From Psilocybe azurescens (taxonomy: Eukaryota > Basidiomycota > Agaricomycetes > Agaricales > Agrocybaceae), in NCBI GenBank assembly GCA_023853785.1, contig JAJIRX010000730.1, forward strand, positions 186,001-250,000: a DNA stretch of 64,000 bases, written 5' to 3'. Positions within the stretch are counted from its first letter, which is position 1. The number at the start of each line of letters is the position of its first letter. The notes beneath the pieces are model-generated. The model saw only the letters and a program-made list of their open reading frames with translations. It had not been told where the DNA came from and did not search any database. Positions 1 to 12,500 of this stretch are shown here, in pieces. The position numbers and the translations under genes were made by a program.

Positions 1-215
1 CAGCGTTCGTAACAGTTATTTATTTACCGATAGATTGAAGTATCATGATTGGCATATGTGGCTACTATTTAAAGCGCCCACTATTAGGGAGTGTTCTCGA
101 CTTGCTATATAGAAAAGAGTCAGAGTGGGCCCAGCCCTGATTCTCAACATCATTTTACCGCTCTATTAGAGCGTGCTGAGCCATTCAGACTTCCTTTAGC
201 CAACTTGGAGCGTTC

Positions 216-1685
216 ATGTCTCTCTCTCCAGATGCAGAACCGACCCAGGTACTCCCTGCATTACCTGTTGAACTCATTGATGATATCATCGATGAGGCGT
301 CTAGAACACTGGACGTATCCAGTGTCTCCTCCATCGCACTCACATCGCATTCCTTTCGCATTCGCGCAAATAAAACCCGATTTTCATCCCTCGTACCATA
401 TCGTAAAGAAGGGTACGACATAAAGCACCACATCCAAGAGGCTCCAGAGTCTCGCAGATATTATTAGCAGTGGACGGTCCATCTACGCGATGCCTGGCGT
501 ATGCGAATTCGCTACATCCTTCTCTCTGCATATGATAGGCTACTACGATCTGGTTATGCCAGCTCTCAACAATGGCAACCTCGTGTATATCTTCAACCAC
601 CTATTTCGGACATCCGACGCCACGTATACTCAATCGACAACTCGCTCTCTCTCTCGCTTTGTGTATATCGTTGGAACCGTGCCAGTGAAGACGAATACTC
701 TAATGACGGAGACGGTGATGAAGATCTGCGCTATGAGGAATTGAGTTGGAGGTCAATGAATTTAGACCTTGCAACATGTATTCAAGATCTTATTCAGCTC
801 TCAGAACTAAACCGGCTCAGTCTCAAATGGATGCGACACATACCGCGAGATCTTCTCCGGGGATCAAATATAAAATATCTCCAACTTCATGGGGTTTCCG
901 TAGCGCAACCAGGATCCTACCATAGAAATGAAGATACAGCGTACGGGGAACCTTTTCTGCTGGAATCCTTGTCTATTGACAGCTTCGTATCTTTACGGAT
1001 ATCGGGCTAATGACTCTACCAAGCTATCAAGATTCAGCCTCTACTCACAACTTATTTCCTTGCCTCACACGGCTTACCGTTAGCGTCTCGCATTCCAACT
1101 TTTTCAAGGAACTCGACAAGGTCCTCTACAACGCACCGGATCTTCTATCGTTAGCTGTTAGTCTATTTATTGATTACGGTAGGTTATTCGTAAGCCAGCT
1201 TTTGATATAAAAATAGCATAATGACTCTGCCCACTCTTAAAGATGACTACGTGACCCACCAAGACATCTGTGCAATTAATTACGGTCATATTTCATACCT
1301 CCAGTCCATTTCTCTGACGATTGGTACCAGGGTACCTCCTCCACTAATAAACCACCTCCTCAAACACGAACTTCCGCCATATCTCAACGAACTCCACATA
1401 ACACTTCGTCATTGGACTCATGACCCCTTGCGGGCACCAGTCATAAAATATCTCGAAGAACTCGATCTGAGGATCCTGGACAAACATCTAACTCACCCTT
1501 CGTTCGATTCCATCACGCAGATACACATCACCACAATGATCACATTTCCGAAGGTCTACAACTTAGAACAGAAAACACAGAGATATTTGACTCAGTGGTG
1601 CAGTTATATAAGGAGTCAAGTCCCGTTATTGCTGGAGAAGAAGGCCGGTATGGAGGTTCACGTAGTGTGGGGAGACTCAGATTGA
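216..1685 (+). pseudogene. F-box-like family copy 1, frameshifted
   Basis: This is the most diverged member of a family present at least eight times in the window. The N-terminus (216-467) has the F-box-like pattern LPVELIDDIIDEA, then a TSHSFR...RFSSL stretch. Conserved coding continues in three frames: frame of 216 to about 440, frame of 490 to about 650, frame of 501 to 1007, then a third frame from 1010. At least three frameshifts therefore break it. A typical intron begins GTAGGT near 1177 and ends in CTTAAAG at about 1240. The second exon (to 1685) ends with the family signature SQVPLLLEKKAGMEV. F-box proteins usually link SKP1-cullin ubiquitin ligases to substrates; that role is family knowledge and no partner is visible here. 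Family membership is firm, function is inferred. Confidence 0.65.
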
Positions 1686-2039
1686 ACGGTCTTGAATTTA
1701 AATTTTCGTCTTGCCACTTCCTGTATGTACACTTCGCAAGCTAGACTACTACTACTCAATTCGTATGGAATCAAGGAGCCGACGAGAGTTGTCGATAATA
1801 ACAGAACATAAATCTCGTGTCACCTAAATGCGTACTTAGACTACCAAAGGTGCGTCTTAAGTGGCGGATGAGCGCGCTGTTGCGTATAGTGTCCCCTTTT
1901 ACTGATCAGTTGAACGAGGACATGAGCCATCTTAGACTGTCATGAAAAATAAAGTGATTGCAGCAAGTTCGTGATATAATTTGTCGCGGAATTATCTCAC
2001 ACTCTTTCTCCTTCACCTCTTCATAGATCGAACCTTGCG

Positions 2040-2606
2040 GAACCAAATCCGTTGCAATAATTTCCCGATGTCGAGCAAATGACACACCCTGACTCCGACT
2101 TACCAGTCTCTTGTCGTATCATACTTCCTCGCCTCACTTGGCTACCTCTAGGCGTCCATTTAACGTATACCCATTTCAAGGAATTGAATAAACATTACAC
2201 TCAACGCTCCGGGTCTGCAATCTCTCTGGGTAAGTCGTCATAATATATACCCCGCCTCGCATTCATACCAAAGAGATCATGACATATATACACTCTAAGG
2301 CTATCTCTTACTCCCCAATGACACTGTTTCATCACTTGGATCATCTCAGATTCATTCCATTCGCGTGCGGTGGCCAAAGAACTCTGCCCCAAAGCTTGGA
2401 GTGACCTACTGCACCAACAGGGGATGACAACAGCATCATGTATAAGTACTTTATCCATCCATCCTTTGACTCCATCAGATGCATTGTTAGTGTCCTAGAG
2501 GTCAAATCAAGGCTGAGTCAAGACAGCGATATAACTTCCGATTTTCTGGAGACGTGGAGAATCTATATAAAGAGAAAAATTCAATTGTTAAGCGAGAGTA
2601 TTTGAG
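2040..2606 (+). pseudogene. F-box-like family relic (3' half)
   Basis: A decayed second copy lies about 350 bp downstream of copy 1. The stretch near 2120-2230 resembles the copy 1 segment around 1060-1160. Bases 2446-2606 still read HPSFDSIRCIV followed by a degraded form of the C-terminal signature (IQLLSES). No F-box start is present, stops interrupt the rest, and no full ORF remains. The interval 1686-2039 between the two holds nothing recognisable. Confidence 0.5.
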
Positions 2607-3294
2607 ACGTGTTGGAGATACTCATTAGAATGAAAAATTGAACGATACAGTACGTGGGCGGTTGGCGTCCTACATGACCAGATTTCAGTGGGATCTACAC
2701 TAGTGTATGGAGACATGTATTTGGAGATGAATGTTGAACAGGTGCAAATTCGTAGTAAAGGAAGTCTGGTAGGCAAAACCAACCCTTGTCAATCATGCAT
2801 CATGTCCATAGCCCAAGTCCATAATAATACAAACATCGTTTCATGATCCCCATCCGACTTTTGTGCCTTTGTGCACTAATTCGCAAAACTAGATCGCCGG
2901 TTCATTGCATCTATGTCTGCTTTGGAAAGCACCCATTAATATTTACTTTAGGCCATTGTTGAAATTGCGGTTTGTAATTCGAACGTCCCTTTGTCTGATA
3001 CACCATATTTTTCGCTATCGGAGTGCTGGCACTCAATGAGATGTGTTTAAAGGGCTTTGAAAGAAGAACAACGCCACAGGCAAACATTAGTAATGATTCT
3101 TTGTGTAAATTTTATGTCATTGTCGGTAGGACGTTGAAGGTGCAGTTGCACAAAGCCGAGAAGCATTCCTTTGTTGCGTATTTTAAACCCCTTCGAAAAA
3201 ATCCGGCCCTCAGATTTGTATAAAAATCCTTCGTCCATCCTGGATGAACCATTTTCAGACTCAGCCTAAATTCTTCAACTCAACTCAATCGAAC
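2607..3294. other. Intergenic, no gene recognised
   Basis: Only short ORFs without recognisable motifs occur here. A TATA-like TATAAAAA lies at about 3219, some 75 bp before the small predicted gene at 3295. Confidence 0.4.
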
Positions 3295-3622
3295 ATGAGG
3301 TATGTACTCACGTTCTCGTTGCATATCATGCACTCACCCATCTTGGTTAAAAAAGTCCCTTTATCATCTTACCACTTCGAAAATCCCATCGTATTTTCCC
3401 CTCAAAACTTTCCAGACGATTTACGCTTGCATACTCGCTCTTCGGTACCAACTTCATCACCGTACCCCGAAGTGCATATCTTTGTCTCTCACTGCCCTTG
3501 ACGGCACCGGATACCACGAACCCGTAAGTCAATCTCTTTCCCTCGTCGATGTACATAGCATATTCTTACCATATTCATCTAGGGTTGGACAGAGTTGGAG
3601 GATTCACGCGCCCATTCACTAA
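3295..3622 (+). CDS. Small hypothetical protein, three exons (weak)
   Basis: A possible short gene. ATG at 3295, a 5-nt first exon, intron 3300-3355 (GTATGT...AG), exon 2 at 3356-3523, intron 3524-3582 (GTAAGT...CTAG), and a last exon ending with TAA at 3620-3622. The phases are consistent and would give about 70 residues, rich in Ser, Leu and basic residues. A TATA-like TATAAAAA lies about 75 bp upstream. Support is the matching splice sites and the promoter-like element only. No family is recognised, and another reading frame through exon 2 is also open, so the protein is uncertain. Confidence 0.25.
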
Positions 3623-3662
3623 TCTGTGCTATCTTGATTATCCTGTTCTGTTCCCCGTCTTA

Positions 3663-5760
3663 GACGCGTCATGAATAAAGACTCAGTCGGTTGGATATGT
3701 ATACCCCCCTTTTAGACAAGCTGGCATGCATCGAAGATATACCCTACCTCTTCGAAGACGAGTCGCAAGTCCTTGCGCGGATATAGCCAGTACCTCTGAT
3801 CTCATTACTCCATCAAATGCGGAGATGGATGGGTGAGGGTGCGAACTCCTACCAGAGAACTCTTCCAAACTACAGAGAATGACAGTGGGACATCTTTGGG
3901 AGTCTCGCTATTCTGTGCATATGTCTCCAATATTTCTTGAGATGAATACATGATATATTTAGCTTCTCGCCTTTGACGGCGAAGGCGACCAGAGATATGG
4001 ATAATCAGAGCGTCACTTGGAACATCAAACCAGACTACGGGGACGGGTATGAACACTCAGAGCACTATGAGTACTTCACGGAGGACAATAAGCAGGGTGA
4101 AAATGTCAATCAGAACCACGAAACCAGAGAAAAAACAACGCCCGACACTTCGTAAGTTCATGCCTCTATAATCAGGCCGTGTGGCATGTCCGTGAATCGT
4201 GTTTTTGCTTTCAGCAGGGATTTATTCGACAAGACTGACGAACTCTACAGGTATGTGGCTTGCGCCACCATATCATTTGACTGATGCCTTAACAAACTGC
4301 GTAGAGGATGGCATCGTTCTTGAAATGCTCGTTGGTCGAGAGTCTAAGCAAGTGCCTGCACCTTCCAGGCGCAGATTGGATCCGGTGGACTGTATTGGAC
4401 ATTATAAGACATGCCGACGGCATGGCATGGGATAGCAGGACGACATTGTTCCCGACGACTGTCGCTTGTTCAACGCTCGTTTGTATTGCATTGCACATCC
4501 CATTAATCACTACAAAACTCTCTGCGTACTCCAATATAGAGTTTCGGCAACATGCCTTTGATGTACCAAGGCAGATGACCAAAGGCCAACTGTGGTCGCC
4601 TATCAGGGCCTGTTCCCATCCTGTCGTCCTCTTCGTTGTAGTTCGCGAGTAGCCCGAGTCTGTTCATTTCGTGACTAAGAACGATATGTCTTTATCATCC
4701 AGTGATGAATTGGAGGCGGATATCCACACCCACGTCCAAACGCACGAGATTCACAGTCAGTGCACAGAGTGCTACTGTTAACAACTCGCAGCCCAGATAC
4801 CCCGAGCCCCGTGTTTCCATGTTCCCCCAGCCCATCCGAGCTCCATCTAGCCCACCATCCCACTCTATCCCACTCAAGTATAGCACGGTATCATGTGTAA
4901 CATAAAACAGCAGTTTAAGTGTGTACCTAGTCAAGTATATTAATACCGTGACGTACATCAATATTAAATCTCTCACTTTTTGGTCAAATAACTACTTATT
5001 AACTTGTATTCGATCGATGGGGTGTCCGTGTAATGGGGATCCGAGTCTGGAGTGACAATCTGCGCGATTCATTAACGGATGGACAATGTCGAATTCGATA
5101 TCTAATATTTAATGGTCAACCCCCGCTATGATATTACCAGAAGCTCTCGTTCAACTTTTACTGGAGTATACAGCTAATTGGGTATGCTTAATGCTACTCG
5201 TACACAGGCAAGCAGGCAAATAAGATCATATTTTGGTATATACTTCATCGAAAGATCTACATATACCCACTAACACTAACTGACAGCACACTTTATTATA
5301 TATATAAATAGAAGTACTTATATTTAACTTGAAAGAGGAAACAACAAAGACGATTCGGACTCGGACTCGGAGGATCATCGTCACATTTCATCAACCGCAT
5401 ACATAATTAATTGAAGTTATGAAAGCCTGAGAACTCGGTGATTAACACCTGCCTAGGACCAAATCAAAAAGGTTCAACGAGATCTGCCAAACATTACTCA
5501 GCCACTCAAACGCCAACCCATACATCCAATCGCGCATCCATCGCTCATCCAAAGTTATCCATCCCATATATCCATCACCACATCCCTCATCGCGTTCAGT
5601 CTTTGCATCCAACCCCATATCCCCCTGCAAATCTAGCCCATCACTCACATCCACCGCAAAGCTCATACACAAACCTCATATCCTGCCCTTGTATCCAATC
5701 CGACTTGGATCAAACAGAGACAGAGGAAAAAGACATGAAAAACCAAAACCAAAACGAAGA
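3663..5760. other. Intergenic, no supportable gene
   Basis: No conserved protein could be read on either strand. Acidic, Asn/Glu-rich coding potential at 3973-4155 ends near a GTAAGT, and another open stretch lies at 4308-4652, but neither matches a known family or has a second convincing exon. The part from 4880 to 5440 is AT-rich and non-coding. Confidence 0.35.
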
Positions 5761-5779
5761 ACACAGCCGACGAACATAG

Positions 5780-6460
5780 CACCAACAGTAAGCGCACCCC
5801 CGACGTGGTCTTCACCGTGGGCGCTCACAACCAGCAGCAGCACCCGTTCCCGATCCCGACTCCCGAGTCGGAGCTAGCACCAGCCCCACTACATAGAGGG
5901 AAGGAGAAGAAGGCGTAATGGTAGTCACACCAGGCGGGAGGGACGTCAGCGTCCGTCACAGTCACAATCTCTGTCGCACCCGTCCTGCACACCCACTGCT
6001 GAGAAGACGCTCCCGCTAGCTGTCGCCGAGTAGTGCAAGCCCAGGGTTTCAATCCCTGCACCCTAATTCCTATCGCTGGTGGCAATCTTCATCCGCGAGA
6101 ATCCCCGTGCCTTCCAGGCGAACGCAGAGAACGTGTAGTTCGACGAGGGAGGGTTGATAGCGAACACCATGCGGTCCATGTCTCGCTGAAAGTGTGTTGC
6201 TTGGGCGCAGGTGAGGGTATTTTGTATGTTTTGGCTGTGGGGTGGAGGGGATGGGGGCACTGAGTGTGGGAAGGGCAGGGGGAAAGGGAGAGGGAAGGGG
6301 AAGGAAAGAAGAAAGGGGGAAATGTGCATATAGCGTGCGTATATGCATTGATTGCGAATAAATGTGCATGGGATGAGATGGACTCCAAGCCGATGGATAG
6401 GTAGAGCTTTTGTCGAACCCGCCTGCGAGCGGCACGCAGCGGCATAGGGAGGCGGATCAA
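5780..6460 (-). pseudogene. Cupredoxin-like secreted protein, decayed copy
   Basis: Read on the minus strand, this interval aligns by eye with the cupredoxin-like gene at 56,955-58,078. The CAPLAGGF-type region lies near 6413-6440, the block before the copper-ligand Cys near 6200, and the Ser/Thr/Ala-rich tail near 5800-6000. The frame is broken many times and the signal-peptide exon is missing. The middle (6240-6330) is the purine-rich intron also seen in the other copies. It lies next to a fragment of the intergenic unit that accompanies these genes elsewhere. Confidence 0.5.
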
Positions 6461-6800
6461 AGGAAGGTCCGTGTGAAGGATGTCACGTGGGACGTTGTTG
6501 ACTTCGGCTTTCGCCTCGACGCGTCAACTGAACGCTGCCCAGTTCGATTTCATTATAATGCTCAGTATCTCTAACTCTCTTACACCACCCAATACCTTCT
6601 CTGTCTTGTCCCTGAAGTAAATGATACCGCACATATGTCCGAACGCTGACTCAGACTGAACAAAACTCGTTTCCTTTGACCTGGGCCAAGGTCTTCTGTG
6701 GTCATTCTCCCCCTCGTACATGCACAATCGATAACGGTACTGCTATCCATCTCTTCCCCATTGCAACATAAGTCATTGGACATCTATGTCCTCGAGTATC
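6461..6800. repeat. Intergenic repeat unit P, fragment
   Basis: This sequence is a diverged copy of the block at 58,390-58,760. Shared landmarks are GGTCCGTG..AAGGAT.TCACGTG, the CTGAACxCTGCCCAGT stretch, a 'CAGTATCTCT' block, and CATTGGACATC followed by CCTCGA. The same unit lies between divergent cupredoxin-like and F-box-like copies elsewhere in the window. Confidence 0.5.
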
Positions 6801-9293
6801 TGACCCTCAATGCACATACGAATGGCAATAATCTTCCAAGAATCTCGATTCAATCCCGCCCCCACCACCACTTGCTTCGTTCTCTTTATCTTCATTTTTG
6901 TCCTCTTCGGCCTTACTCCTGGCTCTAGCTCTGGCTTCGTCACCACGCATGTTCGGATGTCTGATCGTGATCTTGATCTGTGTTTGGCCTTGGTCTGGGG
7001 TCTGGGTTTTTGTCTGGACTTGGGCTTGTGGATGTATCGTATGTGTTGCGCCGCGGGTCTGAGTCGGAATCGCGAATACTAATAACAATGGGCAGGAGGA
7101 TTTCAGTGTGAGTGAGAGTGCGTGAGTGGCTATTTAATTTCGTCGTGTGGAGATGGAGATGGAAATGGAGACGGGGAGTCAGGACTGAATGACGATGATT
7201 GGATGATGGCAGGACCCCTGGCTCCTGATCATGAGGACTGGCTCTGGCCTTCAAGTTTAAATTGAGCAACGGGTCTAGTAGATGTTTCGTGCACCTGCTG
7301 TGTTTTCAATTATCGACATCTATGTTACTCAGTACTTCACTATAGGAATTAACGCGCATGCATACAAGAACTGAGTCAGACTTGGACTTCAAACGAGGTA
7401 GATTGCATGTCAATCATGTATACCACGTAGTTCGTGTCTTCGATAATAAAATAACATATATTCCCACTTGGAGATGAGATTCCACACTGGACCCGAATCA
7501 ACACTGGATCTCCTGTCCTCCTCTATAGTCCAGTCCAGCGTAGTTCAATGTACAAGGCCGGCTCTCGTCTTGATATACGTCGTCCCGCTTCTGCCTTGTC
7601 CTCCAGACTCATAATGACAACGTCCGCACGTGGAATGCACTCCCCAGAAGAACATCCATCCTTCCGCGACTGTCAATCTACGATACCATCATGTATAATC
7701 GCAAGAGCAGCCGGAAGTAAGCGTTCTGTGACGGCTCGTTGCTCAAGCTCCAAGCGACCCTTCTGCATTTATGTGCCGGCCTGTATTGCCACAGCAACCT
7801 CCGTATCTGATGATTCAGCCACGGTGCGGCCGATCCGTGCGGACTTTATATGTGGTGGTTACTTAAAAGGATAGGCCCTTCGATAACGATGGATATTCGG
7901 CCAGAGATAGGTGTCGGAGGTCATAATTTCGGTGTTGAATTGGCCATCCGAGTTGATCTCATTGAAGAGCCCTTGTTCATAAGGTACCACTGGTATCCGT
8001 AAAGCACTGGAGGAACGCAGTCTGTTAAGAGGTCGCTCGTTCTCTCTTGTCAACCTCTGATCAACGGTTGGCCGGAAAGTCGCGAGTTGGCAGTTGTATA
8101 TGAGGTACTTTTGTCCTCGCAGGTCAATGCCAATGGTATGTCGCAGCACTGGGCGAGGATAGACAATTAGTTGGTCTGCGCCCGGTGCTCCGTAGCTTCC
8201 TGAACAATATGTGAGATGGCTCAACTGCTGTGAAGTCTCGGAAAGGTGTCCGGTATGTTGAATACATCGCTCCGGTACCCACTTGTGCGAACCTGGCTGA
8301 GTTCAAATAAAAGTGTAGTCATTGAGGATCTGCAACACGCAATCTGCTTGAGGGTGGAAAAAAGAAGAGGTGAAAGAAAGAAAAACATTGAATCAATGAT
8401 GCGAAAATAATGTACAGTTAAATGGGTACTGACGACTCAGATTCCGGGGGATACACCATGACTGCAACATACAACCAGCGGGGTCTTGCTCACGTCGTCG
8501 GTACACAATCCGTAAATGAGATGAACTATCAATATTGAGGTTTTCTTCCATTACAGACGAAACCTGGCCCATTGAAATTTCCGCAGCTTTCAGTACTGGT
8601 AGCACGCGATGGCTCTCTCGCACTGTCTCGACTCTATGCTGGCGGGATCCGAACAGTGTATATACACCGTAATGCACTGGCATTCATTCAAGTTTTCCCG
8701 TCAATTATTCAGCGACCGGTCATGCATGTACATGGCAGTGTCACCATACAGTGAGATTGCTAGGCCGTGGTTAGACGACGAGGATTCCTATCCTTGAGTG
8801 TGGTTTGACCAGGCGGAATCCTGGTGTATGATGAGGACAAAGGGCCCTGGATATACAGCGCACCTGTCAGCGCATCACAGAAATTCAGTACTATCCCACA
8901 TAACTTACGTGGCGCCGACGTGCTCGGTGACTAATTTCAGAGAGAATTCCGAATTACAGCTGTGGAGCAATGGGTCCGATAAACCCACTGCGATGGATCC
9001 GTTGCTTGGCTAGCGATTTCCACAGGACGTGCACGAGGTATCCATGTACGGAGATAAATCATCTGGAAAGTTTCTGAAAGTGAAAGAGTAGAGGATGGTT
9101 CGGGCTGTGAAGTGAGATGCGTAGACCTGCAATTAAGAACGACGGGTGAGTGATGGTATGGATAATTGTTCACAGCCGGATGGGTTTACATACTTCATGT
9201 TAGATTGAGTCAAGTCTGAGGTTCTGTAAGTTCAATGAGCTGGATGTCCAACTCTTATATACAAATCGGAACTGCCATTTTGGCTTTCTCAAG
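6801..9293. other. No confident gene; possible eroded minus-strand gene
   Basis: Several moderately long minus-strand ORFs follow one another from 8306 to 7859 and in an open stretch around 7850-7540. They could be exons of a decayed gene, but I could not find consistent splice sites or a recognisable domain. The Ser/Arg/Gln-rich ORFs at 6807-7269 look like low-complexity noise. Confidence 0.25.
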
Positions 9294-9533
9294 ATGGCAG
9301 AAAGGACCCTAACAATGATAAAGGGAGTACAATCCGATTTCTCACTTCATGTACAAGGTATAAAGGATCACGACGACAAAGGGAAAATATTTTTTAATTG
9401 GTGGTATTGTCATATGAAAATGAAAATAGAATGTGCAAAGGTAGGCTTCACAAAAGTCTTTACTAGTCCTGAAAGAATTCTTCCGAATGAATATGAGATC
9501 AAAGAACAAGAGTGGACAAAAGCGCGTTTATAA
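9294..9533 (+). CDS. Short ORF, 79 residues, unknown
   Basis: An uninterrupted ORF with charged composition (many Lys and Glu) preceded by TATATAC at about 9255. No family is recognised and no flanking exon is evident. It may be a fragment or chance. Confidence 0.2.
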   Translation: MAERTLTMIKGVQSDFSLHVQGIKDHDDKGKIFFNWWYCHMKMKIECAKVGFTKVFTSPERILPNEYEIKEQEWTKARL

Positions 9534-10400
9534 TTTGTAAATCTCACGGATCACTCCATTCACCGCAAGCTGAAGCTAACAGTAATTCAACTAATTGAGA
9601 CAATGACTCTATTGACCGGTATTCAGGGATATTCATAAGTATATAAGAGTGACACAACAATGGGACTGAACATAAACGATATTCGTAACAGCTCTAGAAT
9701 ATCAGCGAGTAGGAGCTTTGAAAATGGAACCAAAATAAATAAAAAATATTCTTTAAAGCTCTGGAGTATCGGCGAGTAGAAGCTTCAATGCGCGTTCATT
9801 CGCTCTTCCTCCTACAAGCATTGGGTTTATTGCCGTTGCCAACTGTCTGGCTCCAGAAATGTCCTCCGATGAAAGCTTGATATTCAGGGCCGCCAGGTTC
9901 TCTTTCAGATACTTAGGAATTGTGGTTTTGAGACAAAGAACAAAGAATACAAAGACTGGAAGACTTGATACGAACCTTGATCTTTTTGTCCCGGGAATAG
10001 GAATGATAGTGTCTCTGGGTTTACCATATGCGAGATCTGGGTATCAATAGACATGTGTATGAGTACTACGAATGGTATGTGCCATTGACATTTAAACATA
10101 TGCTTCACTCATCCCTGACCGCGGATTCTCTAGTCTCAAGAGTTTGAAGAATATGTCAGTGGCATTAGTCAGTTGCAGCCCCATGCCTTCCGAGATGGCC
10201 GAAGAAATAACCAAAATCGAGAAAATTATCGAATTCGCTGAGATTTAGAAAGCAGTGTGGTATGTGCCTTATATTTCCGTGGACCAAAAAAATCAAACTC
10301 TTTGAATCCACAGTCTAAAATAAAACAACACATTTTAGAGTCCAGGACACACATTGGGACAGATGGTAGATAACAGCAGATAACTACGAACGGTTCGAGA
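9534..10400. other. Intergenic, nothing recognised
   Basis: AT-rich DNA with a short imperfect repeat: a TCTAGAATATCAGCGAGTAG block near 9694 recurs as CTGGAGTATCGGCGAGTAGA near 9761. No gene is supported. Confidence 0.3.
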
Positions 10401-10645
10401 GTGCTGACTATCCAGCCGCGTATTAATATTACCGATTTTGGGACGAATTCAATTTTCCACCTTGGAAAGAGAAGAAGGTGAATGAGACACGCATTTGTAT
10501 GGGCTCCGTGTGCAATCGTCCACAGGACTTGGAACAGCTGGTCGGGTTGCTATTGGGGAAGGAGAATCCGGGATCTGATGTGACTGGGAGCGATCGTGCG
10601 GCAGTTTTGAGGAACTCTATGACATTAAACATGGATTTCAGTTAA
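10400..10645 (+). repeat. Repeat G, copy a (3' flank of F-box-like copy)
   Basis: This is one of four copies of a block lying just 3' of F-box-like genes in convergent orientation (others 29,750-29,960, 50,860-51,166 and 63,490-63,780). Shared coding-like landmarks are RINIxxF near the start, then LLLGKENPGSDVTG. Reading frames differ between copies and no complete gene is seen, so it may be a decayed exon or a conserved 3' flank. Confidence 0.45.
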
Positions 10646-10998
10646 AACTGATAGTCTTTTTGATAAGCGCCCATAGGGAGTAACCAGGAAGGAGAAATGT
10701 CGTTTCTTCAAATGTAGCTTTCTTATTTACATAGATAAATAGATCTACGAGGCGAAGAGAAGATTTACCAGTACGTACGTGCTACCTAGTATTGAGTATC
10801 ATAGAAATATTACATGAGTGGAATACTATCAGATTCCATAGTCTCTCTTGTCCGTTCTGAATAAACTTTTATTTAGGGTTTCACACTGTACATAGGCCGG
10901 TTAGGACCGATGTATATTTTGGCTGTGTACACGCACCGAGAAACTACCACGGAACGAGTCACGCACAAAGCACACCGTACTGTAACCTGCTGCTCCTT

Positions 10999-12425
10999 TC
11001 ACCTTACGTATACCTGCGTATCGGGTTTCTTCTCCAGCAACAATGGGAGTTGACTCTTGACATAGCTCCGACATTCTTCAAAGAAGCTAGGTGGCTTCCA
11101 ACTACTCCCTGATTCAGTCATTTTGGCCTCTACGCCAATAACGACACGCCTGATGGTGTCAAAGGCAGGGTGGACCAGGTGACTGTCCAGAATATTGATG
11201 TTGTGGCTCTTTAGACTTCCTATTACATCTCCAAGGATATCGTATCTCCGAAGCTGAAGCTGTATTTCGAGCTCGGTGATACTGGTAGAAAATGTCATGT
11301 CTGATGAGGTCGACTACAAGAGACAGAGGGGACGTCATGCCGTTGACAAATGAAATCCGATTGAGATGGTTGAGATGGTTGTAATTTATTGAGGGCGAAT
11401 AATTCTCATGGAAAGTAAAGTGATCTTTAAGAATATGAATGTCATTTAAAAATAAGATCAGCGATTATTGAACGACTCACTGGAGTTAGTGTACAATGTA
11501 AGTGCCAACGATTGAAGATGTGGAGTGTTGTTAAGAAGTTCGTTCAGTTGTTCAAACATGGAAATATACATAATAGTGACGTGTAACTTGGTTAGGGAAG
11601 GCAAAAGGGGCCATGAGTTAACGGTAATGTTATTTTTATCTGGGGATGTGGAAGAGCTATTTTCCCAAGTTCCGTAGCTGAAACAGAATCGTCAATGTCA
11701 AGAGATTCGAGTGGAACAGGTTTTGGATCCGAGGTGGTGTCGTTGTTGTGGCCAAATGGATATATAGACACTCGTCGAAGATAGAGATGCTTGATCTTTG
11801 TGCCCTGTAAAAAATCGCATGGTATATGTCGCACCACCTCGAGACAGAGTCGGGTGATATTGGAGTTGCGAAGAAGGGCCTTGAATTCCTGTAGTAGTAC
11901 TGAATTCATTGATAGCCAGTGCATTGCACCATAGCGCGGGTCGTCGTAATCGTCGTCGTCGCGGCGGCTCCAACGATACACGTATAAGGAAAGTGAGCAG
12001 ATAGAAGATGCAGAATTTGTATGCAGCGGTGGCCGGAAAAGATTTCTGAAGATATATGCGAGATTGCCATCGTTGAGGGCTGGCATAACCTCGTCATAGT
12101 AGCCGATCATCTGCAAAGAGAAGGATGTGGCAAAGAGAACACCCCCGGTAGGGGTGCTGAGGGTGTGTCCGCTTCGATTGATATCTGCGAGGCCCTTGAT
12201 TCCCTTGGCTGTGTGCTGTATACCATGTCCTTCGTTACGGTGTGGGACAAGTGATGAGAACCGCGCCTTATTTGCATGAATACGAAAGACGTGTGAGGAA
12301 AGTGCAACGGAGGAGATACTGGATACGTCGAGTGTTCGGCATGCCTCGTCAATAATTTCATCCATAATCTCGGTGGGTAATGTAGGTACCCCATGAGTAG
12401 TTTGAGCTTCTGCAGAGAGGGACAT
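10999..12425 (-). pseudogene. F-box-like family copy B, frameshifted
   Basis: The ATG (12,425, MSLSAEAQ) matches the other copies; an upstream in-frame ATG at 12,434 is less likely to be the start. Exon 1 is open for about 280 codons with the F-box-like pattern LPTEIMDEIIDEACRTLD near residue 16. It then loses frame near 11,592, where one base is missing relative to the copy at 62 kb. Exon 2 carries an extra T near 11,300 and stops at a TGA (10,999-11,001) where other copies have TGG followed by KE. So it has two frameshifts and a nearly terminal nonsense change. It may still be transcribed. The doublet of TATA-like boxes found at other copies lies upstream at about 12,465-12,500. Confidence 0.65.
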
Positions 12426-12461
12426 CAATACCACCGACTTGGCGAAATGAGGTCATGAGGT

Positions 12462-12500
12462 GGTTCTGGGCTATATAACCCACCATAGTTTATATATAGC
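12462..12500 (-). promoter_or_regulatory. TATA-box doublet of F-box-like copy B
   Basis: On the minus strand, GCTATATATAAAC and GGCTATATAACCC-type boxes lie about 40-75 bp before the ATG. Copies at 47.6, 55, 59 and 62 kb have the same arrangement, in the form CTATATATATAAT-GGGTTATATAG. Confidence 0.4.

Noticed and set aside
6807..7269. Overlapping Ser/Arg/Gln/Thr-rich ORFs on both strands
   Set aside because: Low-complexity composition, no splice partners, no recognised family.
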